A stretch of DNA of 64,000 bases from Atrina japonica (lineage: Eukaryota > Mollusca > Bivalvia > Pterioida > Pinnidae). Position numbers and translations under genes: made by a program. Positions 49,048 to 60,624 of the stretch are shown one piece after another; position 1 is the stretch's first letter, and each line of letters opens with the position of its first letter. The notes under the pieces were generated by a model that saw nothing but the letters and a program-made list of their open reading frames with translations, was not told where the DNA came from and ran no database searches. The stretch spans positions 459,501-523,500 of the forward strand of contig BROG01000257.1 in assembly GCA_030159075.1 (NCBI GenBank). The letters run 5' to 3'.

Positions 49048-49050
<3 letters not shown>

Positions 49051-49142
<92 letters not shown>

Positions 49143-49219
49143 GCATTTTTGGGTATTAATATTACTTACACCTAGTTCTTACAATTTCTTTGTAATTTAT
49201 TCAAATGGTTTCAATTTAA

Positions 49220-49312
<93 letters not shown>
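49051..49312. repeat. Two long (TA)n tracts
   Basis: TA dinucleotides at about 49051-49138 and 49222-49312, separated by about 85 unique bases. The second tract abuts the truncated MITE at 49313. Confidence 0.95.
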
Positions 49313-49315
<3 letters not shown>

Positions 49316-49660
49316 TTAGATATGTTTTTAATAAAAAAAGTCACCGTTTTCGCTACTAAGTGTGATATCAAATAACAGAAACGAGATTTAAACAGGCATA
49401 AAATAAATTAAATTCCTATATATTTTGTGGAAATTGTTTGAGAAACCTAGGTTTGGCAGTTTATTATCTCAACCTAACTATATGTATATGAATACTATAC
49501 TGGACCTCATCTTATTTTTACACAGTATAAAGGAATATAAGATTTTTTTTTATGCCTATGTTTAACTCTTGGTTGTCATTTTACATCAAGAACAAGTAGT
49601 GAAAGTAGAAAAAATTGAAATGTCTTTTTGGTAAACACAGTTAGTGCCCCTTTAAATATC
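49313..49660 (+). mobile_element. TTAA-family MITE copy, left end replaced by a TA tract
   Basis: It starts GCATTAGATATG, where the intact copy has AGGGGCATTAGATATAC, so the first few bases seem lost to the neighbouring TA tract. It continues with GAAATTGTTTGAGAAACC, AAGAACAAGTAGTGAAAGTAG and GTAAACACAGTTAG, and ends TGCCCCTTTAA, matching the 59372-59682 element with its terminal TTAA. Confidence 0.7.
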
Positions 49661-50137
49661 CTGAACAAAGAATAATTTTCCAGGAGACACTCATTGTTTA
49701 TTTTTACACAAACGTTTTGCAAAATTCCCAGCTGGAGGTACAGTATTGATATATTCCAGATACTAATTTTCTGACAGCTAAATCCAACCACCATAATTAT
49801 TCTGTGCTAATTTTTACCTTTACGCACATACTATATACTTTTATCTTGACATATTTTCCCAAACATGTAATAGAATACGCGTGCTTTAAGTGTGTATTTT
49901 AAAATTAACTCATACCGCCATGATAGATTTGATATAGTTGTAATCTTTATATATTTTAACTGAGTTTTAGAAGTGCTAATGTACGTGCTTAGAAATTCGT
50001 GGACTGCACTTTAAGATTGTATCGTATTCCTGGAAATTGACGTAATTATTTCGTATCTGTAAATTGATATAAATTTGGCATGATAACAAATTGAAATGAT
50101 CAAAGTACTGAAAGCCAGGCTTATAAATGCGCAGGCA

Positions 50138-50295
<158 letters not shown>

Positions 50296-50299
50296 TGTA

Positions 50300-51395
50300 T
50301 ATAAGTTTCCCATCAGAAAGACTTGGCGCTTGGGACTGGTTTTGTGACAAATATAGTGTCAATGATCTATTTCTGATTTATCATTCCCCTTGAATTGTAA
50401 GATAAAATGTCAATCACTTGTTACTTGTTTATTAATAAATTGATCTTATTTCATAATCATCTGTGGTACAGATTTTCGTATGTCTTAAGTTGACAGGAAT
50501 ACCACACAAAACGTACAAAACATCGGCAGTTTATTGTTGATCTCGTAGACTTAGTCTTGATGGTATTCGTGATGTGCAGATTTCTATAAGTCGCTAACTA
50601 TTCGTACAAAGAATGGGTGACATGTTGACCGTCTTTTAGAATCTTAATCCCATGAAGTCTAATTTACCTTTTAAAATGTTTTCCAACGTCAATCAAATAA
50701 CGGTGAGGTACCAGATATGACAAACTCGCAGTCTTTGCTGTAGAATTTGTATGTATTTGCTTACGAAAGTAAAATCGGTACTCCACTGGGATTAGTATCT
50801 GATATATAGATGTACAAATCAAAATGCAGCCTCATCAACCCCAATGCATTCAAATATTTGTGTGTTATTTTCGTTGTATTTTACATTCCGTCAATATTGG
50901 CATCCATGACTTTGTAGTTTTAAAATCCACAGGAGAGGCCAATGAAATAGCTTCTCACATTATATAAAAACGTGGTCTAAAACGAATAAAATAGATAAGT
51001 CGAACTTCATAGGATATATAAATTCGTAACTAAAATGCAGGAAATGTTTATCTTAAACGGGTTGTGTAAAAGAAAAAGCGGAATGTAGTTTCGAAAGAAA
51101 AAGAAAATCATATCTGAAAAGAATGTATAGGCTGTGATTATCACAGGTCTCAGCAAAGACCAGAGAATCGAATTTACAAAGACTGGAAGCCAGTGTATTA
51201 TGTAACGCGTTTCATCAAATTTAGAATTCATTTTTATTTACTTGCATACCTGTACAAAACTTTCAACTTTTTTTTCTGATTGACCTTTGAATGAGATACA
51301 TGTATCGTTGTTTTATGCCATACTTATCTGCGTCATATTGGCGAACTTCCAACGATTAACATAGACTCAAACAGATATTGACCTTGCGCTGAGTA
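50300..51395. other. GPCR intron 2, nothing recognised
   Basis: AT-rich unique-looking sequence without a supported exon or repeat. Confidence 0.45.
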
Positions 51396-51399
51396 GATT

Positions 51400-51725
51400 T
51401 AAGACTCGCTGTAGTTAGTGAGTTGATGCTCTAATCACAAAGGTCTAGAAGTTTTAAAATATATTGTCCGATTCACATAACTTGGCCGGTCGGATGAATC
51501 TTTTAATTATCATCAGGTAGATTCTACACACTTTCCGGTTATGACAGACTTCAGGGAGGGAGGTGTTTTATTCCTTACTGGATACTTGATGACAAGTAGG
51601 AACAATATATACTCTTGCCAGTGTATTTTTAATGTCATTATGATTCATTACCTAAAATGTAATCTCGTCTAGGTCAAGAAAATGTTTCACAAGACTCTGA
51701 TTATATGGATTTTAGTTTAGAATGG
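51400..51725 (+). repeat. SINE-like dispersed repeat, copy 2 (partner at 29100-29510)
   Basis: TTGTCCGATTCACATAACTT, GATTCTACACACTTTCCGGTTATGACA, TTACTGGATACTTGATGACAAG and GGTCAAGAAAATGTTTCAC match copy 1 in order. The tRNA-like head is decayed. Confidence 0.65.
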
Positions 51726-52679
51726 ATACTTAAATTTTGTATGGATAAAATATATCTAACAACTAAACTACACGTTGACATTCCGACATTAAAGTGTGCT
51801 GAAAACAATAATTAGCAATAAAACTCATTAGTAAAGGTCAATGACATAATAGAATGGTGTAAATGAGTTCCCTACTTCGGGAACGGTACCTATCCCAAAT
51901 CAACAGTCATTGGTTTTCAATTAAAATAAATTAAATATCAAGTCAAACACAGTGTAGATAGATGTATCGTTGATTAAGATTCTTGGTTTTACGTTACGTA
52001 CAGAGTAAGTGGGCGTGTCTCTTTTGTAACGTAATTACATTAATTTAATAGTTACTAAAACATCATGGAATCTTTGTAAATATGTTTTCACTTACAAGTA
52101 GTTCCATTTCATCAAGAATGCATGCCGCAAACAAACCTTCTCATATATTAGAGGAACTGCAGAACGTTTTAAGCCATTAGAGTGTGTGCATCTTGTGTTA
52201 TTCATCATATAATGCAGTGAAATATTTTCCGTTATGTGTAAAACTGGATTTATTTACTGTTTTTATTTTTCTATGCACAAAACATCAAACAAGTTATCAA
52301 CGCAGATTTGAACTGTTCACAGCAAAGTTTAGCTTTTGATTGCTCTACTTCTTTCCATACTATTTATACACGAATAAAATGCATATGACATCTGAAAATT
52401 CATTTCATCTTCTACAAAGTTAGTTTCTGCTGTAAAGTATAGACAATGTTCTTAATGAAAATATTTGCTTATCGTTGAATGTGTATAACTATCGCGATCT
52501 ATTTCTGCAAATGCGTTTTTGTTTATGGGGAATATGTCATATTATTGTGGTGATCTTTTAACAACGCTTTTGTAGATACTATATATTGGTGTTATTTACA
52601 CAGATACACAATATTGATAATACCTTTACTCAAACATTAGCAAACACATACATAAATACATTTATCTTTTAATCACGCA

Positions 52680-53160
52680 TTCGTTAGTACAGATACATAT
52701 AAATCCATACATACATACATACATACTCATTTACCTGCCTACGTACATATCTACCTGCCTACCATGCTATCTACAAAACTACATACATACCTTAAATACA
52801 CACAACAGGATGAACTTATTCTCTCCCTCTGTCTCTGTCTGTCTGTCTGTCTCTCTCTGTCTGTCTGTCTGTCTCTCTTTTTCTCTTTCGCATATTCGTT
52901 GGTATAGATACATATAAATCCATCCATACATACATACTTACTTACCTGCCTACGTACATATCTACCTATCTGAGCCGGCCTGGCTCAGTCGGTAGCGCGC
53001 TCGACTCTAGATCGTGAGGTCGTGAGTTCGAGTCCTACCTGCCTACCTTACTACCTACATAACTACATACATACCTTAAATACTTAAATACACACACCAG
53101 GATGAACTTATTCTCTCTCTCTCTCTCCCTCTTTCTCTCTCTCTCTCACATATACACACA
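52680..53160. repeat. Tetranucleotide-rich block duplicated in tandem
   Basis: Two copies of a block that starts CATTCGTTAGTACAGATACA (52678) or CATATTCGTTGGTATAGATACA (52890). It contains CATA/CCTA repeats and CTACGTACATATCTACCT and ends with CAGGATGAACTTATTCTCTC and a CT/CTGT tract. The second copy carries the tRNA-like insert at 52968-53034. Confidence 0.8.
52974..53037 (+). repeat. tRNA-like SINE head with a CUA anticodon
   Basis: Box A TGGCTCAGTCGGTAGCGCG (52981-52999) and box B GTTCGAGTCC (53026-53035) are well kept. Folding as a tRNA gives an anticodon stem CTCGA/TCGTG with one mismatch and the loop CTCTAGA, whose anticodon would be CTA (reading UAG). The 3' half cannot pair with the first seven bases GCCGGCC, so this is not a working tRNA. 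CTACCT stands on both sides (52962-52967 and 53035-53040), and comparison with the neighbouring copy of the host repeat shows a clean insertion. Confidence 0.7.
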
Positions 53161-53484
53161 CACCAACTTTGTGTTAACTCGTCCACGAGGATAACACTAA
53201 CGAAAACATACATGCATACACAAATGTTTACCCGTGCTTAAGATAAAATATCTTACTTTTAAATCGTACCTATTGGTCAACATGATTAATTCTGAATAAC
53301 GTACATCACGGTTTGACACTTCCATATTTAGTCAAGGAAGGGCTGTAACATTGGTGTATACCTTGGGTTCATATTTATTTATCTGTATTGTTAATTGTAT
53401 CGCTTGTAGGGAAAATAGGGTAACCAACATGAGAGCTGGTTTAATAATTTTTACAAAACCTCAAGGATCTTGTCTCTTTTTCAG

Positions 53485-53612
53485 CTGATCGTAACGCAGG
53501 AATGGTCAACAGTCATAGTACAGAACTACAAAGTATGAATGATGAAAATACTAAAAGAGAATCATGTGCGTGCAATGGTGATAATACAGAGGTTTTACCA
53601 GCGACATACTGA
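53485..53612 (+). CDS. Orphan rhodopsin-class GPCR, exon 3 (cytoplasmic tail)
   Basis: The acceptor CTCTTTTTCAG (ends 53484) joins in phase 1 to exon 2 and restores an Ala codon. The exon gives 41 further residues of hydrophilic tail (DRNAGMVNSHSTELQSMNDE and so on) with two close cysteines (SCACNG) that could be palmitoylated, ending LPATY and TGA. Ser/Thr-rich tails of this kind are usual phosphorylation and arrestin sites. There is no domain to confirm it; support comes from the strong acceptor, the correct phase and the lack of a stop. An additional downstream exon is not needed. Confidence 0.7.
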
Positions 53613-53837
53613 GAGGAAATATATAACAGCGTGATACGTTCCAGTGCTTTGATTTACAGAATTGGCAGATCACAATTCTCAGCCCGAGGTTATACTTTTG
53701 GATGTTTTCTTTAATTAGATAGATTAAACTGTGAAGATACTTTTTTTATCATTCTTTTTTCAATTTGAACTATATTGTGTAGACGTATGGATGCAAGTGT
53801 CCAAAATCAATTTTTTCGACAAAATCTTATTTTAAAG

Positions 53838-53843
53838 AATAAA
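53838..53843 (+). terminator. Candidate polyadenylation signal of the GPCR gene
   Basis: AATAAA lies 226 bases after the stop codon of exon 3. No transcript evidence is available. Confidence 0.4.
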
Positions 53844-54221
53844 CATACCCAAAGTTCAAACTGCAGGCTGAGAACCACGGATTAACATTCAATGGTAAAG
53901 TTGATTCAAGTATAGTTGTCAAATTAGTTTGGTATAAATATGTTTCTTTAACATTAAGATATTCAGTTTCCAGTACTTAAAGTAGTACTGCACATCTGCT
54001 TCCCGCATTCCATTAACCACTCTTTTGGACAAAATAAATCTTTTCGTATACGCGTGTCTCTTTACAAGATATGGGTTAGCATTTATCGAACTTGAACATT
54101 CATATTCGGATCCAATATGAAATGTGATTGCAGTTACTAGTGACCTATTTTAACTCGAGCAAGTGGTTTACACTACCAAACAGTACAAAACTCGTTCAGG
54201 AAGTCCATAATGATGTTAAAA

Positions 54222-54747
54222 AAAATAGTGCTTACTGTGTGTCCCAGCAGACCTGGAAAGCGGGTTTGTTTTTAAGTTTACATTTAAAAAACTATCAAAT
54301 CAACAAAAATTGCTATTTTATTTAAAGTCGGTAATAGTCATGATCATTTCTGCATTCAAATATGAAAGAGACCATGCAGTACTCGAGATCCTAGTTAAAC
54401 CTTTTACGGTTTTCGTTGGAACATCTCATCACTCGTAAGTCACAAAGGACACTGGATTGAAGATACTGGTGGAATACCCTTGCACGTGAATTGACTCCTC
54501 CGTTGACTTGCGCACAAGAACGTTGTTTGTAAACATTCGGTTTCATTTCTAAGAAATATGATGAAAAGAATTTAGCAATTCGCGATTATCTAAGATTTAC
54601 TGTATGTTGAAACGTATTCACAGGGGTAAGAGTTTACGACTCTGGTCATATTTAATGACTGTATGGATGATGTTCCCATATGACAACATTTTTTACAAAT
54701 ATTTACAAAAAGACTTTACAGGTTTGCTGGGACACAGAGTAAGTTTT
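54222..54747. repeat. Widely spaced inverted repeat
   Basis: CTTACTGTGTGTCCCAGCAG with CCTGGAAAG (54230-54259) is the near-complement of CTTTACAGGTTTGCTGGGACACAGAGTAAG (54714-54744). About 450 bases of AT-rich DNA lie between. It could be the ends of a small DNA element. Confidence 0.5.
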
Positions 54748-54832
54748 TCTAACATGTAAACTTTGCTGCATGAAATATGTGTGTCTCTTCACTTTTGAGA
54801 CCCTATCTTGTCAGATACGTTATCAAAGCTGA

Positions 54833-55005
54833 CGTAAGGACTCACGGTGGGTGTGACCGGTAAACAAGGGATGATTACTCCTATATGCTACTTGATTCCA
54901 AAACTGGATTTCCTGAGGTCCGTGTTTATCCAATTTTTACCAGATTATTATATATATCCTGGACATCCTCAAGAACTTTGGTATCTGAGATTTTTATATA
55001 ACAGA
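54833..55005 (+). mobile_element. Penelope-like 3' tail, diverged
   Basis: GGACTCACGGTGGGTGTGACC, TGATTACTCCTATATGCTAC, CTGAGGTCCGTGTTTATCC, TATCCTGGACATCCTCAAGA and TTTGGTATCTGAGATTTTTATA occur in the standard order. No coding part remains. Confidence 0.75.
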
Positions 55006-55009
55006 AATT

Positions 55010-55770
55010 CATAGTGATAGGACTATTGCTAAAGACCTTTGTTCAGGTAAAAATTAAGGGGTCTTATTCCTTTTACACGGAGTATCTTAAAGGTTTACCC
55101 ATGTTCAAAATGAGGATAATGGAAATAATAAGCTCATTGTAATCTGTTATATGATAGAATCATAGGCAATTCATTAGATATCACAAGTATTTGATTCCGG
55201 TACAATAGTCCTGTGGACGCGCTAATTTCTTTATCATCATTATTATTATATTATTTGTTTCATTATCTAATTATCCGCATATTGTATACTGTTGCTAAGT
55301 AATGATTTAACTTATAGATTGTCATGGTTACATACATATAAGTCAAATTCAATAAAAGCTTACATACAATTACTACATGATTGTATTCTCTATGTATATG
55401 GGAAGCCTGTGGGTGTTTATCAAACAATTTGTGAAATGTTTAATTCGGTTTTCGGTGCGTTTTTCGCGTTTAGGTTATTCCAATGTTTTACGTTTAGCGG
55501 CCACCCTAAAATAAAAATATTATCTTTCTATAAAAAAAAAACCACAAAACTACATAATAACTCGAGACATTTCGAAGAGAACAAGTGCAATTTTATGTAC
55601 ATTTTATAGTTTTCCTAATATTTTAACAAAATAAAGCCAAAATTCAAAACCATCTCCTTGGCACATACTTAGGCTATAAATAACCTATGGAATGTAAGTT
55701 TTCACAATAATGAAAATAAATGTTCATGTTTCATTTTAGTGCTATGTTCCAAAAGTTTTCCTGCCATGTT
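55010..55770. other. Intergenic stretch, one unexplained ORF
   Basis: A 105-codon ORF at 55292-55609 has no domain I recognise and no family member in the window. Nothing else was identified. Confidence 0.4.
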
Positions 55771-55771
55771 C

Positions 55772-56950
55772 TGTTTTTAGGTCACCTGAGCAAAGCTCAT
55801 GTTGATTTATTGCGATCGTCTTTTCTTTGTAGTCGTGCGTCGTCCAGTAATGTTATTACATTTTCAGTTTCTTCTCAAGACCTCTGGGCTAATTCCAACC
55901 AAACATGGTCACTAGCATCAATATCTGAAGGGACATGAAAATCGCAAAAGTCATGGACCTCAGGAACCCTAGAGAGGGGGTAAAAACCATGTAAATAATG
56001 GTCATTAAAAAAATCTTCTTCTCTACTGCTTCTACTACTAAAACAAATTCTTTATAGGGTAGTAATGTCGTACAGTTGCTATACCAAAATTGCAAAAGTG
56101 ATAACCCTGAGGGCATGAGTTCTGCCCCTATGGTGGGGCTAAATTTACTATATAGTAAAATAGCCAAAACTTCACATTCGTCTATTCTTCTGATGCACAT
56201 CTTGAAGGAAAACTTAATACATGGTTAAAAACAGCATGAAGCACTCTACGAAAAATGTAAAATTCATGACCCTGGGGGCATGAGTTCTACCCCTAGGGCA
56301 AGACTAAATTTACTATATACATACATGTAGTAAAAATAGCCAAATCTTTAAAAATCGTCTTCTCAACTCGTGCACATCTTTTAAGGAAACCTGAATGGAT
56401 GGCTAGAAAGAGTATGGAACTCTACAAAAATTGCAAAATTCATGACCCAGAGGGATGAGTTCTGCCCTTCGGGCAGGGCTAACTTTACTGTATAGTAAAA
56501 TAGCTAAATGTTCAAAAGTCTTCTTCTCAAATCCTATACATCTTAAAGGAAAACTGAATACATACATAGAAAGAGCATGAAGCCCTCTACAAAATGATCA
56601 AATTCATGACCTCGAGGGCATGGGTTCTTATATGGCGGGGCTAAATTTACTATATAGTAAAAAACAAATCTTCTTCTCAACTCCTACGCATCGTGAAGAA
56701 AACTGAATGCATGGTTAAAAAGAGCATGAAGCCCTCTACTAAAATTGTAAAATTCATGATCCCGAGGGTGTAGGTCCTGCCCCTAGGGCGGAGCTAAATT
56801 TACTATATAGTAAACTGTACTTAATGTCAGAAAATCTTCCCTACTTCAGTGTTCTCAGGAACTACGGGGTGAAAGTTCATGAAACTTCAGAGTATTGTAG
56901 GCCTATATCCTTAGTTGTGCGAGAAGTTTTCAGTTTGGGAATATGGGGGG
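55772..56950 (+). repeat. Bivalve dispersed repeat with an internal array of about 165 bp
   Basis: It starts TTTAGGTCACCTGAGCAAAGCTCATG and has GCGATCG and CGTGCGTCGTCC, the signature of this bivalve repeat. From about 56000 to 56830 a block with GAGTTCTGCCCCTAGGGC, GGGCTAAATTTACTATATAG and GAAAACTGAATACATGG recurs five times at spacings of about 150-175 bases. ORFs here are not genes. Confidence 0.75.
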
Positions 56951-57059
56951 TCTAAGGTATATTTTTGGAGACTTAAATGGGGGTTGGGATTACTAAAGAA
57001 ACATACAGTGAAATTAAACCTTATAATTTTACTTGCATTTAACTAATAAAAATCATTAC

Positions 57060-57970
57060 ACTGTACTTTAAACCTAATGTTTTCTTGGATGGCATCATGT
57101 AAAGGGCTCATTGCAATATAAGGCTTTATCCCAGAGTATTCCCTACCCCTCTCATTTCAGAAATCCCCACACCTAAACCATGTATTTTGTGAATCCTCAT
57201 GGCAAGACTAAAGGGTCGTCCTCACCACCTTATTTCAGAAATATCCATTTATCTGAAACATAGTTGTGATCCCCATCCCTAAACCATATATTTTCTTATT
57301 CTTCATGACAAGACAAATTTAATTGTAATATTTTGGGGATTCCCAGGGTCATCCCCACCTCTTTATCGCATAAATATTCAATTATCTAAACTATTTGAGA
57401 TCCCCAACCCTAAACCAATATTTGTTATTACCCATGACAAGATGAATGGTGATTTGGAGATCCCCCGGGTTATTCACCACCCCTGAATTTCAGAAATCTT
57501 CATTCATCTCAAAAACTGTTGAGGTCTCCACCTGTAAACCATATATACTTATTCCTCATGACAAAATAAGTTTTATGGTGATATTTTGGGGGTCCCTGGG
57601 TCATCCCCACCCCCTTACTTCAGTAATATTCTATATCTCATAAATATATGAGCTCACCACGCCTAAACTATATATTTTGTTATTACCCATGACAAGAGAA
57701 GTTGTATAGAGAAATCCCTTGATTTCAGAAATCTTCAATTATCTAAAAAACTGTTGAGGTCTCCACATCTAAACCATACCTTTTCTTTTTTCTCATTACA
57801 AGCCAAGTTGTATGATGGTAATTTGGGGGTCCTTAGGGTCATTCCCTGCCCTTTTATTGCAGAAAACTTCAATTATATAAAAAATTGTTGAGATTCCCAC
57901 TCCTAAATCATATAATTTTTTTTTTCATATTACTTTAACATGACAAGTTGTAGGGTGATATTTTGGGGTG
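57060..57970. repeat. Degenerate tandem repeat of about 107-132 bp, seven copies
   Basis: Each unit has CTAAACCATATATTTTCTTATT followed by CTCATGACAAGA, a stretch like GTGATATTTTGGGGGTCC, GGGTCATCCCCACC and TTTCAGAAAT. Repeat starts are near 57175, 57282, 57412, 57537, 57664, 57773 and 57905. Copies differ by many changes and indels. Confidence 0.75.
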
Positions 57971-57974
57971 GTCC

Positions 57975-59365
57975 CAAAAATGGTACTGTTCATTCCTTTT
58001 CCAAGAGCTCGTCATACGAAGTGAAAATCGTGGATCTTTGGGATGAAACCGAAAATCGAGGTCTCTGAAGGCGTGGCACGTAAAAGAAAACTCACTGCAT
58101 TGGCGTCAGTCCATAGCACAGGTCAAAACTTATAGCACTTCACCTAAAGCTGGTGACGTCTCAAAATAAGTGAAAAATTCTTGAGTGTTGTCTTTGGTAT
58201 TTTTGTGTACCCTTTCTTAACACCATTAAAATAGGAGTAGTTTGTAAGACATTGTCAGGTAAAAAAGAATAAGTACCAATGGATAATCAAAACTCAAAGG
58301 TTCTAGAATACGACAGATTGAACATACAAATGTTCTGAACATGAAGAACAATTGCGAATATCAAACGGGATGGAAGCAGGCGCCCGGTCCCTCTCCTTGT
58401 CAGCACGCCACACCCACAGCAAATTTCCCGCCGAAATATCTCGATTTCGATGAAAAGGTCAAGATCGGTGAAAATGACATCATCATTTGATATCTGATTG
58501 GCGAAATGGAGTCACTGTATATATTTGTGCTCCAGAATAGTATTATATATCTATCAATATTCCGAGTTTTGATACTGTTGATTTCACAGAGTTTTATCTA
58601 ACTTTCCGGACCATTACACTGTAGTTTTCGGAATCCACATCACCCCTCTCTGAAACTGATGACATAGTAAACAAAGAGGACTACTTTTCTAGTGGTTAGA
58701 CACTGCTAAATACCGGGAAATTGGATGGTTTAAAGGTTTAAAAAGTGTATGGAAAGCGGAGCTGCTATTTTGAATGTAACCTGGTGTTTGATTAATATTG
58801 TATCGATGAACAAAATCGATGAAATAATGTACTAAAATTGAAAATGCTGAATCAGCATAATTTTAATGGCACTTTGGTATAATTAGAGCCAATTTTCTGA
58901 AAAGTATCTGAATTGTGATTTCACTATCCATTCAGTGCGAAACTGCTGGGGGTGAAATATGGCCATATGACAATAAAACAAGATATATTTGAAAATTTAT
59001 GTGTTTATTTTCTGAATGCGGAAAAGAACGCCAAACAGATCCATGTATAATTTATAATTCAATACTAGTTCGAAATATTAGTAATACAGGAAAACGTTAA
59101 CATTGTCGCCTGTGGAATATAATTTAATTGTCTCTAACCCATTGGTAACGTTTCGCGTCTCATTTGATCTGATGATCTGCCCCTGACAACTCGACGTGAT
59201 TCGGCCCTTACTGTTATAATAAATATAATATTTATCTAACATTCCCGAGAGGGATATCATGGGTGATGAATCCTGAGTCTGAAAAAAAAATCATTAAAAT
59301 CCCAGCATACTGAATCTCGGGTATCTTTTTAAAAGAAATAAAGGTATTGCAAAATAAACCCTTGC
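57975..59365. other. Intergenic stretch, nothing firmly recognised
   Basis: No supported exon. A box A-like phrase (TAGTGGTTAGACACTGC) at about 58691 hints at a further SINE remnant but has no matching body. Confidence 0.4.
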
Positions 59366-59371
59366 ACTTAA

Positions 59372-59682
59372 AGGGGCATTAGATATACAATAAAAAAAAA
59401 GAGATATACACAGGCATAAAAGTTCACCAATTCATATTCATTTGGTGAAAATTGCATCAGAAACACGGGTGTGGCACTTTTTCACTTGCAATTGGTAACA
59501 TCATGTTTACTATTTTATTTATGAATATCATATTGTACCTAGTCTTATTTTCACAAAATATATAGAAACATAGGATTTTTTTGCCTGCGTTTAGCTTTTA
59601 TGTTTTAATGTACATTAAGTACAAGTAGTAAAAGTAGAAAAAATCGAAATAATATTTTGGTGTAAACACAGCTAATGCCCCT
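59372..59682. mobile_element. TTAA-flanked MITE (piggyBac-like target site), best copy
   Basis: The 311-base element begins AGGGGCATTAG and ends CTAATGCCCCT, a perfect 11-base terminal inverted repeat, and is bounded on both sides by TTAA (59368-59371 and 59683-59686). TTAA duplication is the hallmark of piggyBac-type transposition. There is no coding capacity, so it would depend on a transposase elsewhere. Related copies are at 3383-4123 and 49313-49660. Confidence 0.75.
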
Positions 59683-59754
59683 TTAATATTTGTTTTATGA
59701 GAATTGTTTTAGATGATCAATATTTTATAGTCATGACAAATTGTCTTATTTCAG

Positions 59755-59842
59755 GCACAACAACTTTATTTCACCAGATTTGTATATTGTATCCTGGACA
59801 TCTTGGAGATTAATGGTTTAGTATCTGTGATTTTATGAAAGT
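59755..59842 (+). mobile_element. Penelope-like 3' tail remnant
   Basis: TTTCACCAGATTTGTATATT, TATCCTGGACATCTTGGAGAT and GGTTTAGTATCTGTGATTTTAT match the last 80 or so bases of the tails elsewhere. It directly precedes the 43-bp array. Confidence 0.6.
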
Positions 59843-59889
59843 CATCCCTACTATGTGAAACCAATGAGAAAAAAATATTGTATATAACT

Positions 59890-60620
59890 ATGGTAACTCA
59901 ACCAATGAACGTCAACTCTGGAATATAGATCTATGATCGCTCAACCATTAGGCGACAACTTTTGTGTATAAATGTATGGTTGCTCAACCAATAGGCGACA
60001 ACATTTGTAAATAAATTTATGGTTGCTTAACCAATAGGCGACAACTTTTGTGTATAAATGTATGGTTGCTTAACCAATAGGCAACAACTTTTGTATATAC
60101 ATCTATGGTTCCTCAACAAATAGACAATAATTCCCGTATAGAAACATATGTTTACTCAACCAACAGGCGACAACTTTTGCATATAATTTATGGTCGCCCC
60201 ACTGATAAGCGACAAAACTTGTACATAAATTTATGGTAGCTGGATTCATGAGCGACAACTCTTGTATACAAATCTATGGTTGTTCAACCAATGAGCGACG
60301 ACTCTTGTATACAAATCTATGGTTGTTCAACCAATGAGCGACAACTCTTATATACAAATCTGTGGTTGTTCAACCAATGAGCGACAACTCTTGTATACAA
60401 GTCTGTGGTTGTTCAACCAATGAGCGACAACTCTTGTATACAAATCTGTGGTTGTTCAACCAATGAGCGACAACTCTTGTATACAAATCTATGGTTGCTC
60501 AACCAATGAGCGACAACTCTTGTATACAAATCTGTGGTTGTTCAACCAATGAGCGACAACTCTTGTATACAAATCTATGGTTGCTCAATCAATGAGCGAC
60601 AACTCCTGTATAAAACAAAA
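59890..60620. repeat. 43-bp minisatellite with CCAAT in each unit, about 17 copies
   Basis: The unit has AATGAGCGACAACTCTTGTA, TACAAATCTGTGGTTGTTCA and ACC, so CAACCAATGAG spans each junction. Copies on the left (59890-60260) are diverse (AATAGGCGACAAC, TATAAATGTATGG); copies on the right (60260-60600) are almost identical. Confidence 0.95.
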
Positions 60621-60624
60621 TTAG

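Noticed and set aside
52974..53037. Functional suppressor tRNA (CUA anticodon)
   Set aside because: The acceptor stem cannot pair, the T stem is weak, and flanking duplications point to a retroposed SINE head.
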